Assembly: GCA_024233345.1 (NCBI GenBank)
Contig: JACKPT010000013.1
Location: 1-64,000 of the forward strand
Source: Verrucomicrobiota bacterium
GTDB lineage: Bacteria; Verrucomicrobiota; Kiritimatiellia; CAIVKH01
Length of the DNA stretch: 64,000 nucleotides
Direction of reading: 5' to 3'
Positions within the stretch are counted from its first letter, which is position 1. Every line of letters begins with the position of its first letter. Made by a program: the position numbers and the translations under genes. Of this stretch, positions 8,542 through 17,491 are shown in pieces. The notes under the pieces were generated by a model. The model was not told the origin of the DNA, ran no database searches, and worked only from the letters and a program-made list of their open reading frames with translations.

Positions 8542-9162
8542 TCAGGACGTCGTGTCTTCGCCGAGTTCCACATTCCAGTAGGCAAAGTCGATGAAGTGCC
8601 GCCACGAATGGTCGGCGGTGTGCAGGAATTGGATTTCCATGAAGGGACGCCACCGGGGCTTCTTCGGCTTCTTGATCAGGTGCATGTGCGCCTCTTCCGG
8701 TGTGCGATTGGCCTTGCGGCCATTGCACGGAATGCAACTGCACACCACATTGGTCCAGGTGGTGAGCCCGCCTCGCTGCCGGGGCACCACATGGTCAATG
8801 TTCAAGTCTTTCCGGTCCAATTTTTTCCCGCAGTACTGGCAGGTATTTTTGTCCCGTTCGAAAACATTCTGCCGGGTGAATTTGACCTCTTTGTTGGGCA
8901 TCCGGTCAAAAAACAGGAGCAGGATAATGCGGGGAATACGCAACCGCATGGAGACCGTGCGCACGGTGTCCTCTTCATGCATATGGGAGGCGCTGGAAAA
9001 GCCGCACCATTCGGAAAAGGAATAGGTGGCAAACCCGGACTCCTCCTGGTTCACGACCTGGGCATGCCCGGTGTACAGGAGTGCGAATGCTCTTTCGGCG
9101 GAGCAGACATTAACCGCCTGCCAGAGCCTGTTCAAAACCAAAACGGGTTGTGACATCGACAT
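8542..9162 (-). CDS. HNH endonuclease family protein
   Basis: The 206-residue protein has an HNH nuclease domain in its middle. CQYCGKK and CSCIPCNGRK provide paired Cys for a structural zinc. DLNIDHVVPRQRGG carries the catalytic His, and TWTNVVCSC holds the central Asn. The N-terminal half (VLVLNRLWQAVNVCSAERAFALLYTGHAQVV) is a conserved extension seen in stand-alone HNH proteins of many bacteria whose biological role is unknown. It is not next to restriction, intein or phage genes. A GAGG precedes the start, and a good promoter lies 63 bases upstream. It follows the large subtilase on the same strand but is probably transcribed alone. Confidence 0.85.
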   Translation of the reverse strand: MSMSQPVLVLNRLWQAVNVCSAERAFALLYTGHAQVVNQEESGFATYSFSEWCGFSSASHMHEEDTVRTVSMRLRIPRIILLLFFDRMPNKEVKFTRQNVFERDKNTCQYCGKKLDRKDLNIDHVVPRQRGGLTTWTNVVCSCIPCNGRKANRTPEEAHMHLIKKPKKPRWRPFMEIQFLHTADHSWRHFIDFAYWNVELGEDTTS

Positions 9163-9224
9163 GATCGCCTCACTGATTCGCTAGATGTTGTGGCTCACTC
9201 CCAACGAACTTCGAGTTGCCGCAA

Positions 9225-9252
9225 GATATAGAATACTTTGTGCGTCTGTCAA
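9225..9252 (-). promoter_or_regulatory. sigma-70 promoter of the HNH gene
   Basis: Read on the minus strand, a perfect TTGACA (9252-9247) is followed after 16 bases by TATATC (9230-9225). Transcription would start near 9218, giving a leader of about 55 bases before the ATG at 9162. This is one of the clearest sigma-70-like sites in the window. Confidence 0.6.
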
Positions 9253-9363
9253 TGCTGCCCCGGTTTGATTTCTGTGAGAACAGTGGCAAAGACGAATCTG
9301 GCAATCATCGCGATCTTGTCAGATCAATAGACCATCTCAACGCACCTGATTTCTGGTGTGATG

Positions 9364-12300
9364 CTATTCTTCAATCACCACGCGCACGCGATAGTTTCTT
9401 CCCGGCAGCCCATTGGTGTCGGTAAACGTCGAGACGGCAGGAGATGGGGGAGCCACGGTATGAATTGCAATCCAGGGAAAGTCGCTGGTGATGGGGGCGT
9501 GATCCATGGCATCAATGTATTGCCAGGCCTGGGTGTCGGTCGACCATTCCAGGGTGAAGCCAGCGGCATCCATATGAAGGTCGCCAGCCTCAAATACCAC
9601 GGAGGGAATTGAGATCACTGTGATGCGTTGTGTACACACCGTGGTGTTCCCGCAGGGATCGATGGCGGCATACCGCCGGTAGACCACCAGGGGATTCTCC
9701 TCGGTGCCCAGACCGCCATTGTCTGTGTCTCCCAGATGGGTGATTTCCGGCACCGCGCATTCATCGGTTGCAACAATCAGATTGGTATTTACCGGAGCCA
9801 ACAAGAGGTTGGAGACGGTGATGTTCGGTGCGCACCCGGTGATGACCGGCGGGGTGACGTCCACCACGGTATAGACCCTTTGCACAGCGAGGGTTGGTCC
9901 GCCATCGGCGACCGACCACTGACGGGTCAGGGACCCACAGCCCGCCCCCTCGTTCGTCTCGCTAAACGTAACCGCGAGTGGGGCGCCATCACTGGCCCAA
10001 CCCCAGGCGGCGCACGCGGTGCTGTCGGCTCCGGTGGCGCGATTCTCCCCGATGAAGTGTCCGCCCGAACCGCCGTTGGTCAATCGGGTCCATGGCAACA
10101 GGCCGCCCTCCATGCCATCACCTGTCTGCCATCCATCGGTATACGACACCTGCGAAGCATTATCCATTGCGCCATCGACAAGAATCTGATTCACGAACAC
10201 ATCGTAATTGGATCCCGGCCCGGCTTCATAATTAAAGATCCGCAGGTCGTGGATGGCGGATGCGGTGCCGCCAAATCCCAGCGGCCCCTGCACGGTATAG
10301 TCCTGACTGTTCTCATACCGGTGAGCGGTCAGGGTGTAGTTGGTTTCGACCACCTCGATATGAATGCGAAATCCCTGATCGGTCCATGGAATCCCCGTGC
10401 TGACCTTGCCCCGAGCATCCAACACGCTGTAGGTGCTTTCCCCGCCGACAAAGTAGAATGTCAGCAATTCCGAACCGCTGGCGTTGCGCAGATTGAAGCC
10501 CACGGTTTTACCCGGGCTAATCCATCCATTATCGAAGTTCAGGCTGAACCGGTTCCCAAGGACCGGCCTTACGGCTTCAGTGGTTCCAACCTCGGCCCAC
10601 AGGCCCCATGTCCTGGGGGTGGTCGATGCGCATACCGACGGCGGCGAATCGGTGCAGGTCAAGGAGCCCGCCTCCGGTTCGGTTACCACCAGATACGCAA
10701 AACGTCCGGTGACGGCGAGGGAGACCGGCACCGCAACCGTGCGCGAACCGTCGTTGATGTCGAGGTAGAGGGTGGCATCATACGATTCACCCGGCAGCCC
10801 GCTGGTTTCGAACAGAATGGGAGTCGATTGGGAGCTGTTGGCTTCAATGGTACCGCAGGCGAGGGCGGCAGGCAGGGTGGCAAACCGGACCCCGGGGTCG
10901 ATCAATATCGTGGTGAACGCCCCGGGGAAATTGCCGGGATTAAAGACCGTGAACCCGTCCGTTCCGTCTTCATTCTGAATCCCTGTGACCACGGGGTCGA
11001 AGGGAATATCCATGTCGAGCGTGTTGATAAAGATCTCTCCGGTCGCCTTGAGCACCACTTGAATGGAAATATTTTCCGTGGCAAAGAAATAGGGGACATC
11101 CGTGAATTGAATCACCAGGGTGTCCGCATCGATTGTCTGGTAGTGAACCGAACCTCCGCCGGACGGGTTCAAATCCGTCCAAAAGAATGCGATCATGTTG
11201 GCGGCCGCGGCGAGGTTGGGCAGGGGGTAGGAAAAGTAATCGGTGCCCTGTTCACTGAAGCTGAGCCAGCCATTGGAACACAGGAACAGATTGGTGAAGG
11301 CCTGACCGTAAAAGGGAAAGGGAAACCCGATCGCGACGGGTTTCACATCGTCATCACTCATGGTCAGGGGGGTGCCGGTAGCCGAGATATCGATCCACTG
11401 GTATTGCGGCCCGTTGCGGAAGCCGGAATGCCGGTATCGATAGCCGGTGTGGAAGGTGACATCGCGTTGGCCATCCTGACCGGCAACACAATAGCTGACC
11501 GCGCAGGCGCCGGAATTGATCAGGGTGACCGCATGCCAGGCATTGGATTCGGGAGGCAATTCGACGGCGTAGCCTTCGGCGGGGGAGATCAGGATGAGGT
11601 CGTTGCGCATGGCGATCTGGACCTGAACATTGCTCGCGTAGGAAAGGACCACCGGGAAACTGGTGGCGGCGTGATCCGCACTGGAAAACTGGATCACTGC
11701 ATCAAGGGAAGGGATGCCATGCAAACAGAATTGCCCGGCACCATCGGTCAGTTCGGGGGGGACCTCCGCGCCTGAGCCCGTTGTGGCATTGACGGTGATG
11801 CCTGCCAAGGGCAGCCCCGTGCACTCGTCGAGAACCTCGCCACAGGCTGTGGCATAGTCTCGTACCGGCAAGAGGAGAGTCCGGACTACCGCACACCCGC
11901 TCCCATCCTCGATCAGCAAGGACAGTTCGATGGGGGTGTTGGTGTCTCCCGGCAGGCTGCTTGGGAATGCGACCCGGAAGGGAGTGGTACTGGTTGTGGA
12001 GCCTCCCGAAACCACCACCGGTGCGGCCGAGGTGGAGATCTGTACCGTCGCGTTGGTGTCCGTCGGGAACAATCCCAGAACCAGGCCATTGGTGATATTG
12101 AGGGCCCCATCATTTTTCAGTGTAACCCAGAGCTCAATGGTTTCTCCCGGTTCCGGATAGCCATCGTTGTCGTCGTCGCCGGTGATCGACCAATCCTCGA
12201 CGGCATACAGAGCGGATGCTTCCACGGTCAGGGTGAGCGGCACAATCAGGTTGCCTTCATCGCCATCATTGGAGAGCAGGGCAATCGGGTTGGTATAGGT

Positions 12301-15204
12301 GCCAGGCGCCAGCAGGGACGGATTGACCTGAAGATAGACCGTCTCGGTCCCCCCGGAGCTGATGTTCCCGGCGGTGGTATCAAAAGTTACCCAACCGAGC
12401 TGTCGCTGATTGATTCGGAATCGGTCTACATACCAACCCTCATAGTCATTGGAGATGCCGTCGATGGTATCGAAGCGGAAGCGGAAGTTCACTCCCTGAC
12501 CGGCATACTGGGTCAATGGCACCGAGGCTTGCACCCAGTTCTGGGTGGTGTCGCTCGCGGAAAACACGGTACTCCAGGTCAGGCCCCGGTTGGTTGAGAC
12601 ATCGAATTGAGAGAGATCCCACAGTCCTGAGTTTTCGGTTTGCCGCCAGGAATGAAAGCTGAAGTCATCCATATCCTCCGGCAGCAGCAGGGGCGACGAG
12701 ATCAGGGCCCCTCGATTGGCTGCGCCGGTATCATAGGTCCCGATATCCTCCTGGCCGTAATACCAACTCTCCTGGCCCTCATAAGCCCTCCGTTGGGAGA
12801 CATGCCACAGGGTTCCGGTTTCCGCCTGCCATTCATCCGGCAGGCCCAGGCACTCAAACCGCAGCATGCCATCGCCCGCGTTGGTGATCACAATGGGAAT
12901 CGATTCGGTTTCGCATTGCTTCAGGGTCAGGGTGACGGGGTTGAACGCGACTTCGATCTCGGGCTTGCCGAGATAGAAATCCTGCCGGGTGGCCGTGCCG
13001 GTTGCATTGATGGTATAGGGGCCGTCAGCAATATAGCCCTGCTTGGTCGCCTGCAGGGCATAGCTGCCATCCGTGAGGGTGATCGCGTAGGAGCCATCGG
13101 GCTGGGATGTGGTTGTGCCGCTCATGGGACCGCTGTAGGTGATGAGGGCTCCCGGCACCGGTCCTTCGGCGCTGTTCACCAGGCCGGAAACTGCGGTGGA
13201 GGTATACAGGGTCAGGGTGAACCGACTGGTCCAGGCATTTCCCGATACGTCCAGAAACGCGCAGGTCAGTTCGACCGGATAGGGGGTCGGCACGGAACCG
13301 ATTTCCAAAAGAAACGCATTGGTTGCGGCGACACTGGCCTGGTTGGAAATGGTTCCCAAATGAATGACCGCATTGCTTACGGTTACCGATCCATCTCCGG
13401 ACATCAGGGTTGCCTGCACGCCGGTCGCGGACTCGGTTCCATAATTCCTTGCCGCGATCCACAGCCCGATGGTTTCCCCGGGATTGGCCACGCCATCCCC
13501 ATTGCCCTGGGTGCTGTTTGCACCGTCGTCCTGGACCGAAGTCTCGGTCAGTTGAATCGCCGGGCCGGATACTGCGAGGATGGCCGAATAGGCATTGATG
13601 CCACCGTTGGCCACGGTCTTGCCGTCCAGAGCCGGCATCGGGTCCGCCGTCGCGATCAAAAAAGACAGGACATCTTCCGGGGTCAACCCCGGATTTACTC
13701 CCAACATCATGGCCACCAATCCCGCGACATGCGGCGTGGCCATCGAGGTGCCGCTATAGTTTTCATAGCCGCCCCCCGCGACCGAACTGTAGATATCTAC
13801 TCCGGGAGCGCCAACATCCACGGTGGTGGCGCCATAGCTGGAAAAGCTGGCGAGGTTGCCGTTGCGATCATAGGCCGCGACAGCGACGATGTTCTCCACC
13901 TCATAGTTGCTGGGGTAGTTTTCGGTCTGGTCGTTGTCGGATGCTGCGTTGCCGGCTGCCGCAATGAAGGGGATGCCGTTGGAATAGGCTTCCGCGATCG
14001 CCAGCCGGAGGGTGTCGCTGTAGCCGCCGCCGCCCCAGGAATTGGAGGTGAGGTCCACGCCCATCGCAGTGCCGTAGGTGATGGCATCGGTGGCATCCGA
14101 CGTGCTGCCAAAACCATCATCGCTCAGGAATTTCAAAGCCATCAGTCGTACAACCCAGTTCACCCCCGCCACCCCGGCACCATTGTTGCCGACTCCACCG
14201 ATCGTGCCGGAACAATGGGTTCCATGGCCATCGCCGTCCATTGGGTCATTGTCATCATTGGCAAAATCCCAACCGCGGATATCATCAACCAGTCCATTGC
14301 CGTCATTGTCGATTCCGTCACTGGCGGTTTCGCCGGGATTGATCCAGATATTGGCCGTGAGGTCGGGGTGCTCATAGTCGATGCCGGTGTCGATGACCCC
14401 GACGATGGTATTGGTATTGCCGGTGGTCAGGTCCCACATTTCCGGGGCGTCGATGTCGATGTCGGCCGTGCCCCCGTTTTGTCCGGTGTTGTTGAGGCCC
14501 CAGAGATTGCCAAAGGAGGTGTCATTGGGAAGGGTCTGCATCGTATAGACAATGTAATCGGCTTCAGCAACCGCGAGGGCGGGGTGGCGGGCCACGCGGG
14601 CAAGGGTCTGGGGCAGACTGTCCAACCCGACCCGGGGAATGGCGAGCAGATAAGTCCGGGGCGTATACATAATCTTACGAACCGATAATCCAACCTCTTC
14701 CGCCAATGCCGCGATGTCGGTGGGCGTAAGGTCCTCCCGGGTGCGTACCATCAAGTGATCCGCGACGGTGGCGGTCCATTGCGTCACCCGGCCCTCGATC
14801 AGTGTTTCCTGCACCCGGATCAGGGGATATTTAAATGCGGTCTTCCACAGGGATATCCGGTGTTGTTCAGTGGGCCGACGTCCCGGCTCTTCCCGGCTGG
14901 CCAGCTGGACGCCATCCTTGAGCAGCGCCTCCAACCGGTCGATCCCGGTCCGGGCCTGGGTTTCATGGCTTGATGACAGGGGCAGGGCGGTTGGCCCCTC
15001 GGTTGGTGAGGGATGCGTTTGCGGTTTGGCCATTGCTGCCGGGTCCGGGGTCGTGGAGACGGGTTGCGCTTGCCCGGCCGCCGTCCCGGTGCTTGCCACG
15101 CCCGGAGTGTCTTCGCGCGTGGAATCGGGACTCAGCATAACCCTGAAGAGGGTGGCCAGCAGCAACAGGCCGCCAACCCCGATGATTCGTTTTCGATGGT
15201 GCAT
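9364..15204 (-). CDS. giant secreted subtilisin-like protease, multidomain
   Basis: This 1946-residue exported protein has an N-terminal hydrophobic signal (about 6-24), a Pro/Thr-rich linker and a prodomain (about 110-220). The S8 peptidase domain (about 230-545) has the triad Asp272 (VGVIDTGIDYEHPDL), His327 (GDGHGTHCSG) and Ser487 (YSGTSMATPHVAG). The remaining 1400 residues look like beta-sandwich modules. They include CARDB-like stretches (DGVANPGETIGLWI, NDGYPEPGETIELWV) and a carboxypeptidase-regulatory-like segment near 690. A MAM/jelly-roll-like segment near 850-960 and a final HYR-like module near 1820 follow. No PEP-CTERM tail is seen. It probably digests extracellular protein. AGGAG lies just upstream of the ATG. 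Confidence 0.9.
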   Translation of the reverse strand: MHHRKRIIGVGGLLLLATLFRVMLSPDSTREDTPGVASTGTAAGQAQPVSTTPDPAAMAKPQTHPSPTEGPTALPLSSSHETQARTGIDRLEALLKDGVQLASREEPGRRPTEQHRISLWKTAFKYPLIRVQETLIEGRVTQWTATVADHLMVRTREDLTPTDIAALAEEVGLSVRKIMYTPRTYLLAIPRVGLDSLPQTLARVARHPALAVAEADYIVYTMQTLPNDTSFGNLWGLNNTGQNGGTADIDIDAPEMWDLTTGNTNTIVGVIDTGIDYEHPDLTANIWINPGETASDGIDNDGNGLVDDIRGWDFANDDNDPMDGDGHGTHCSGTIGGVGNNGAGVAGVNWVVRLMALKFLSDDGFGSTSDATDAITYGTAMGVDLTSNSWGGGGYSDTLRLAIAEAYSNGIPFIAAAGNAASDNDQTENYPSNYEVENIVAVAAYDRNGNLASFSSYGATTVDVGAPGVDIYSSVAGGGYENYSGTSMATPHVAGLVAMMLGVNPGLTPEDVLSFLIATADPMPALDGKTVANGGINAYSAILAVSGPAIQLTETSVQDDGANSTQGNGDGVANPGETIGLWIAARNYGTESATGVQATLMSGDGSVTVSNAVIHLGTISNQASVAATNAFLLEIGSVPTPYPVELTCAFLDVSGNAWTSRFTLTLYTSTAVSGLVNSAEGPVPGALITYSGPMSGTTTSQPDGSYAITLTDGSYALQATKQGYIADGPYTINATGTATRQDFYLGKPEIEVAFNPVTLTLKQCETESIPIVITNAGDGMLRFECLGLPDEWQAETGTLWHVSQRRAYEGQESWYYGQEDIGTYDTGAANRGALISSPLLLPEDMDDFSFHSWRQTENSGLWDLSQFDVSTNRGLTWSTVFSASDTTQNWVQASVPLTQYAGQGVNFRFRFDTIDGISNDYEGWYVDRFRINQRQLGWVTFDTTAGNISSGGTETVYLQVNPSLLAPGTYTNPIALLSNDGDEGNLIVPLTLTVEASALYAVEDWSITGDDDNDGYPEPGETIELWVTLKNDGALNITNGLVLGLFPTDTNATVQISTSAAPVVVSGGSTTSTTPFRVAFPSSLPGDTNTPIELSLLIEDGSGCAVVRTLLLPVRDYATACGEVLDECTGLPLAGITVNATTGSGAEVPPELTDGAGQFCLHGIPSLDAVIQFSSADHAATSFPVVLSYASNVQVQIAMRNDLILISPAEGYAVELPPESNAWHAVTLINSGACAVSYCVAGQDGQRDVTFHTGYRYRHSGFRNGPQYQWIDISATGTPLTMSDDDVKPVAIGFPFPFYGQAFTNLFLCSNGWLSFSEQGTDYFSYPLPNLAAAANMIAFFWTDLNPSGGGSVHYQTIDADTLVIQFTDVPYFFATENISIQVVLKATGEIFINTLDMDIPFDPVVTGIQNEDGTDGFTVFNPGNFPGAFTTILIDPGVRFATLPAALACGTIEANSSQSTPILFETSGLPGESYDATLYLDINDGSRTVAVPVSLAVTGRFAYLVVTEPEAGSLTCTDSPPSVCASTTPRTWGLWAEVGTTEAVRPVLGNRFSLNFDNGWISPGKTVGFNLRNASGSELLTFYFVGGESTYSVLDARGKVSTGIPWTDQGFRIHIEVVETNYTLTAHRYENSQDYTVQGPLGFGGTASAIHDLRIFNYEAGPGSNYDVFVNQILVDGAMDNASQVSYTDGWQTGDGMEGGLLPWTRLTNGGSGGHFIGENRATGADSTACAAWGWASDGAPLAVTFSETNEGAGCGSLTRQWSVADGGPTLAVQRVYTVVDVTPPVITGCAPNITVSNLLLAPVNTNLIVATDECAVPEITHLGDTDNGGLGTEENPLVVYRRYAAIDPCGNTTVCTQRITVISIPSVVFEAGDLHMDAAGFTLEWSTDTQAWQYIDAMDHAPITSDFPWIAIHTVAPPSPAVSTFTDTNGLPGRNYRVRVVIEE

Positions 15205-15341
15205 CTGCTTCTCCTGTTGTCGGAAATCTATGGGCTACCATACCCGATGACCAGTGAATTGTAATGCGGTTTACCCGTGGATTGATTCACGAATCCCGAT
15301 TTGCATTGATCCCGGAGCCCCGGCAATCAATCATCGGCGAA

Positions 15342-16397
15342 ATGAGCCGAGAAGAAAAAATCGAGTCGTTCAATCCGAATGACCCTGGCCAGCATGATGG
15401 AAATCTGTTCGGGCTGCCCTTCACACCGGAAGAGGCAAGGATCGTTGTATTGCCGGTGCCATGGGATGTGACCACCTCTTACCGGCCCGGAACCAGTGCT
15501 GGTCCCCAATCGATTCTTGCGGCCTCAAAGCAAATCGACCTATATGACCCAGCTTTGCCGGATGCCTGGAAGCTCGGGGTGGCAATGGTGGATATTCCCG
15601 AGGTGCTGGTCCACTTGAACCATGAACTCCGGCCCAAGGCGGAGCAGATCATCCTGGCCATGGAGCAGGGGATTGACCCGTCCGCAGATCCGTTGTTGCG
15701 ATCCCTGATAGCCGAGGTGAATGCAGGATGTGCCCGGATGGTTGATCGCGTCCGCACGGATGCATCCGGTTGGTTGGATCAGGGGAAACGTGTGGTGGGG
15801 TTGGGAGGGGATCACTCCACCCCGCTCGGATTGCTGCAAGCCCTTGCCGAACGACACGACACCTTTGGTGTCCTGCAAATCGATGCCCATGCCGACCTGC
15901 GGGAAGCCTATGAACACTTTACCTTCTCACATGCCTCCATCCTGTTGAATGCCCTGAAGCTCGATCAGATTTCCAGCCTGGTCCAGGTGGGGTTGCGCGA
16001 CGTGTGTGAAGAGGAGGTTGCGTTTACCCAGGCTCATGCAGATCGGATCCATCCCTTCACGGATCGCGACATCAAGCACGCTCTCTATCGGGGGGAAACC
16101 CTGGCACAAGTGCATCAGAGGATCGTCGACCGTCTGCCTGGCCTGGTCTATATCACCCTGGATATCGATGGGCTCGATCCCGCGCTTTGCCCCCATACCG
16201 GTACACCGGTTCCGGGTGGACTGGCCTTTGAGGCGTGCCTGCATCTCGTTGAGTGTGTTGTCGCCAGCGGCCGGACCATCATCGGGTTTGACCTCAATGA
16301 GGTAAGCCCCGGCGAGGATGATGAGTGGGATGCCAATGTGGGCGCCCGCCTGCTCTTCAGGCTCATCAACCAGATGGCGGTCTCACAACGAATGTAA
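15342..16397 (+). CDS. speB: agmatinase/arginase-family ureohydrolase
   Basis: This is a 351-residue manganese-dependent ureohydrolase. The metal ligands are all visible: the His of GLGGDHSTPLG, the DAHAD motif (LQIDAHADLREAYE) and the paired Asp of ITLDIDGLDPALCPHTGTPVPGG. The C-terminal IIGFDLNEVSPGEDDEWDAN fits agmatinase-type enzymes better than arginases. Agmatinase makes putrescine and urea from agmatine. The window also encodes SpeA (46861), which makes agmatine, and urease (1-1054), which removes urea, so that substrate is likely but unproven. Guanidinobutyrase or a related activity is possible. ATG 15342 is chosen over 15264 because the first 26 residues look unlike the family. The symbol is tentative. 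Confidence 0.82.
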   Translation: MSREEKIESFNPNDPGQHDGNLFGLPFTPEEARIVVLPVPWDVTTSYRPGTSAGPQSILAASKQIDLYDPALPDAWKLGVAMVDIPEVLVHLNHELRPKAEQIILAMEQGIDPSADPLLRSLIAEVNAGCARMVDRVRTDASGWLDQGKRVVGLGGDHSTPLGLLQALAERHDTFGVLQIDAHADLREAYEHFTFSHASILLNALKLDQISSLVQVGLRDVCEEEVAFTQAHADRIHPFTDRDIKHALYRGETLAQVHQRIVDRLPGLVYITLDIDGLDPALCPHTGTPVPGGLAFEACLHLVECVVASGRTIIGFDLNEVSPGEDDEWDANVGARLLFRLINQMAVSQRM

Positions 16398-16430
16398 AAA
16401 AACCGGGCTCGGTGTTGCCACCGGCCCGGT
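16396..16430 (-). terminator. terminator of the PEP-CTERM gene
   Basis: On the minus strand, a GC-rich hairpin (arms at 16402-16413 and 16420-16430, one bulge, loop GGCAAC) is followed by six or more T (the A-run at 16396-16402 on the plus strand). It lies 23 bases beyond the PEP-CTERM stop and directly behind the stop of the convergent ureohydrolase gene. The stem could serve both, but the T-tract favours the minus strand. Confidence 0.72.
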
Positions 16431-16452
16431 ACAAGAGGGTCGTAAGCCTGAC

Positions 16453-17103
16453 TTAGGCCTGAATCGCGCTCTTCAAACGGCGACGTGCGGACATGAGGAT
16501 CATCCCGGCCACTGCCGCGAGGCTGAGCATACCCGGCTCAGGCACACCCGAACCCGGTCCCGGAGGAGCCCCGTTGACGACGATCGTAGCATTGTAGTTG
16601 TTGCCGCCATTGCTCAGGAAAACGGTGTTCGGACCATCGTTATCCGTAGCGGAGAACCAGACCGCAAGGTTGTAGGTGCCTGCGGCAAGGCCCGAGCCGA
16701 TTTCGCTGCCGACGGTGTTTTGCCATCCATCATTGAACCCGGAGTTAAAGGAGAAGGGCAAGAAGGAGAAGGGCAAGCCAACCGACCCGCTCGGGCCGCC
16801 AGCGGTGATCGAATAGTTGATCTGCGCATTGTCCGCGCCCCAGGGATTGTTGGAGCCATTTCCATCATTGGTCTGCACTTCACCGCCGAGAAGAATGCTC
16901 TGTCCGGCCGTGATGGTGAAAGTGGTTCCGACAAAATCCGGATTCGCGGTCGGATTGTCGATATCATAAAAAGTGGTTCCTGCGCCGTTGACATTCAACA
17001 CCGCGTATCCCAGCCCGATCCAGTTCAACGCCTGAGCACTCCAGGTGGTGGCGAGAAGGATTGATGCTACCCCAAGTATCTTCGCTACTTTTTTCCCATG
17101 CAT
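16453..17103 (-). CDS. PEP-CTERM sorting-domain exported protein
   Basis: This is a 216-residue surface or exopolymer-associated protein. It has a signal peptide (KILGVASILLATTWSAQA), a beta-rich Gly/Asn-rich body and the tripartite tail VPEPGMLSLAAVAGMILMSARRRLK. That tail combines VPEP, a transmembrane helix and a basic end, the signal for exosortase processing. Known PEP-CTERM proteins accompany exopolysaccharide or floc formation. No exosortase gene lies in the window, so it must be encoded elsewhere. The body (WFSATDNDGPNTVFLSNG and around) resembles no enzyme I recognise. A clear GGAGG lies eight bases before the ATG, and a good terminator follows. It is a single-gene unit. Confidence 0.88.
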   Translation of the reverse strand: MHGKKVAKILGVASILLATTWSAQALNWIGLGYAVLNVNGAGTTFYDIDNPTANPDFVGTTFTITAGQSILLGGEVQTNDGNGSNNPWGADNAQINYSITAGGPSGSVGLPFSFLPFSFNSGFNDGWQNTVGSEIGSGLAAGTYNLAVWFSATDNDGPNTVFLSNGGNNYNATIVVNGAPPGPGSGVPEPGMLSLAAVAGMILMSARRRLKSAIQA

Positions 17104-17491
17104 ACTATTTGCCTCCGTTACTCTTGTTTGCGACGAGTGTCTAGGTCTCTTCCTGACGCTGAGGTAAGAAAATAAACCGATTCATCATCGCTTGGCAAGT
17201 GAAAATGTTAAGAAAAAGTGAGGGCCGCGTTAATTGTGTATCCTCTTGATAGAAAACGATTAGCGCTGCATTCCCTCTGGTAGCTTGCCCTGGGTTGGAT
17301 CTTGCCAGCAACCGGATCAGCCCTGTCTTCCCCATCTTCAGGGAAGCATCTTACCTTGGGATCAGGAGATGTCGGTACGGCGGTATGGGCGCGGACGAAT
17401 CCGCAAGCTGGTGATGAAGGTGAAGCGTGCGAAACCGATTCCCGGTTTACAGTCTTCGCTTAGGGGGCTACGATACTTGCGGAGGAAAAAA
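17104..17491 (+). other. 388-base divergent intergenic region
   Basis: This gap lies between the PEP-CTERM gene (minus) and the beta-helix gene (plus). Its left part is AT-richer than the surroundings and contains the GGAGG for the PEP-CTERM gene (17112-17116, minus strand). Its right end carries the candidate promoter at 17446-17474 and GGAGG at 17481-17485 for the beta-helix gene. An open frame from 17285 joins the beta-helix gene in phase, but its 69 residues are not signal-peptide-like, so I treat it as untranslated. I see no RNA gene or repeat. Confidence 0.55.
17446..17474 (+). promoter_or_regulatory. candidate sigma-70 promoter of the beta-helix gene
   Basis: TTTACA (17446-17451) and TACGAT (17469-17474) are separated by 17 bases. 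The predicted start would lie almost on the GGAGG at 17481, giving a very short leader. Box quality is fair (five and four of six positions), so this is tentative. Confidence 0.38.

Noticed and set aside
9628..14688. Two long plus-strand open frames (715 and 682 codons) opposite the subtilase gene
   Set aside because: They lie antisense to a protein with a full catalytic triad and recognisable modules. Their translations are rich in Gly/Arg/His/Ile without any family motif, as expected for shadows in GC-rich DNA.
17190..17215. Possible sigma-54-type site (TTGGCA...) upstream of the PEP-CTERM gene
   Set aside because: It points the wrong way for that gene, and the -12 GC element is missing.
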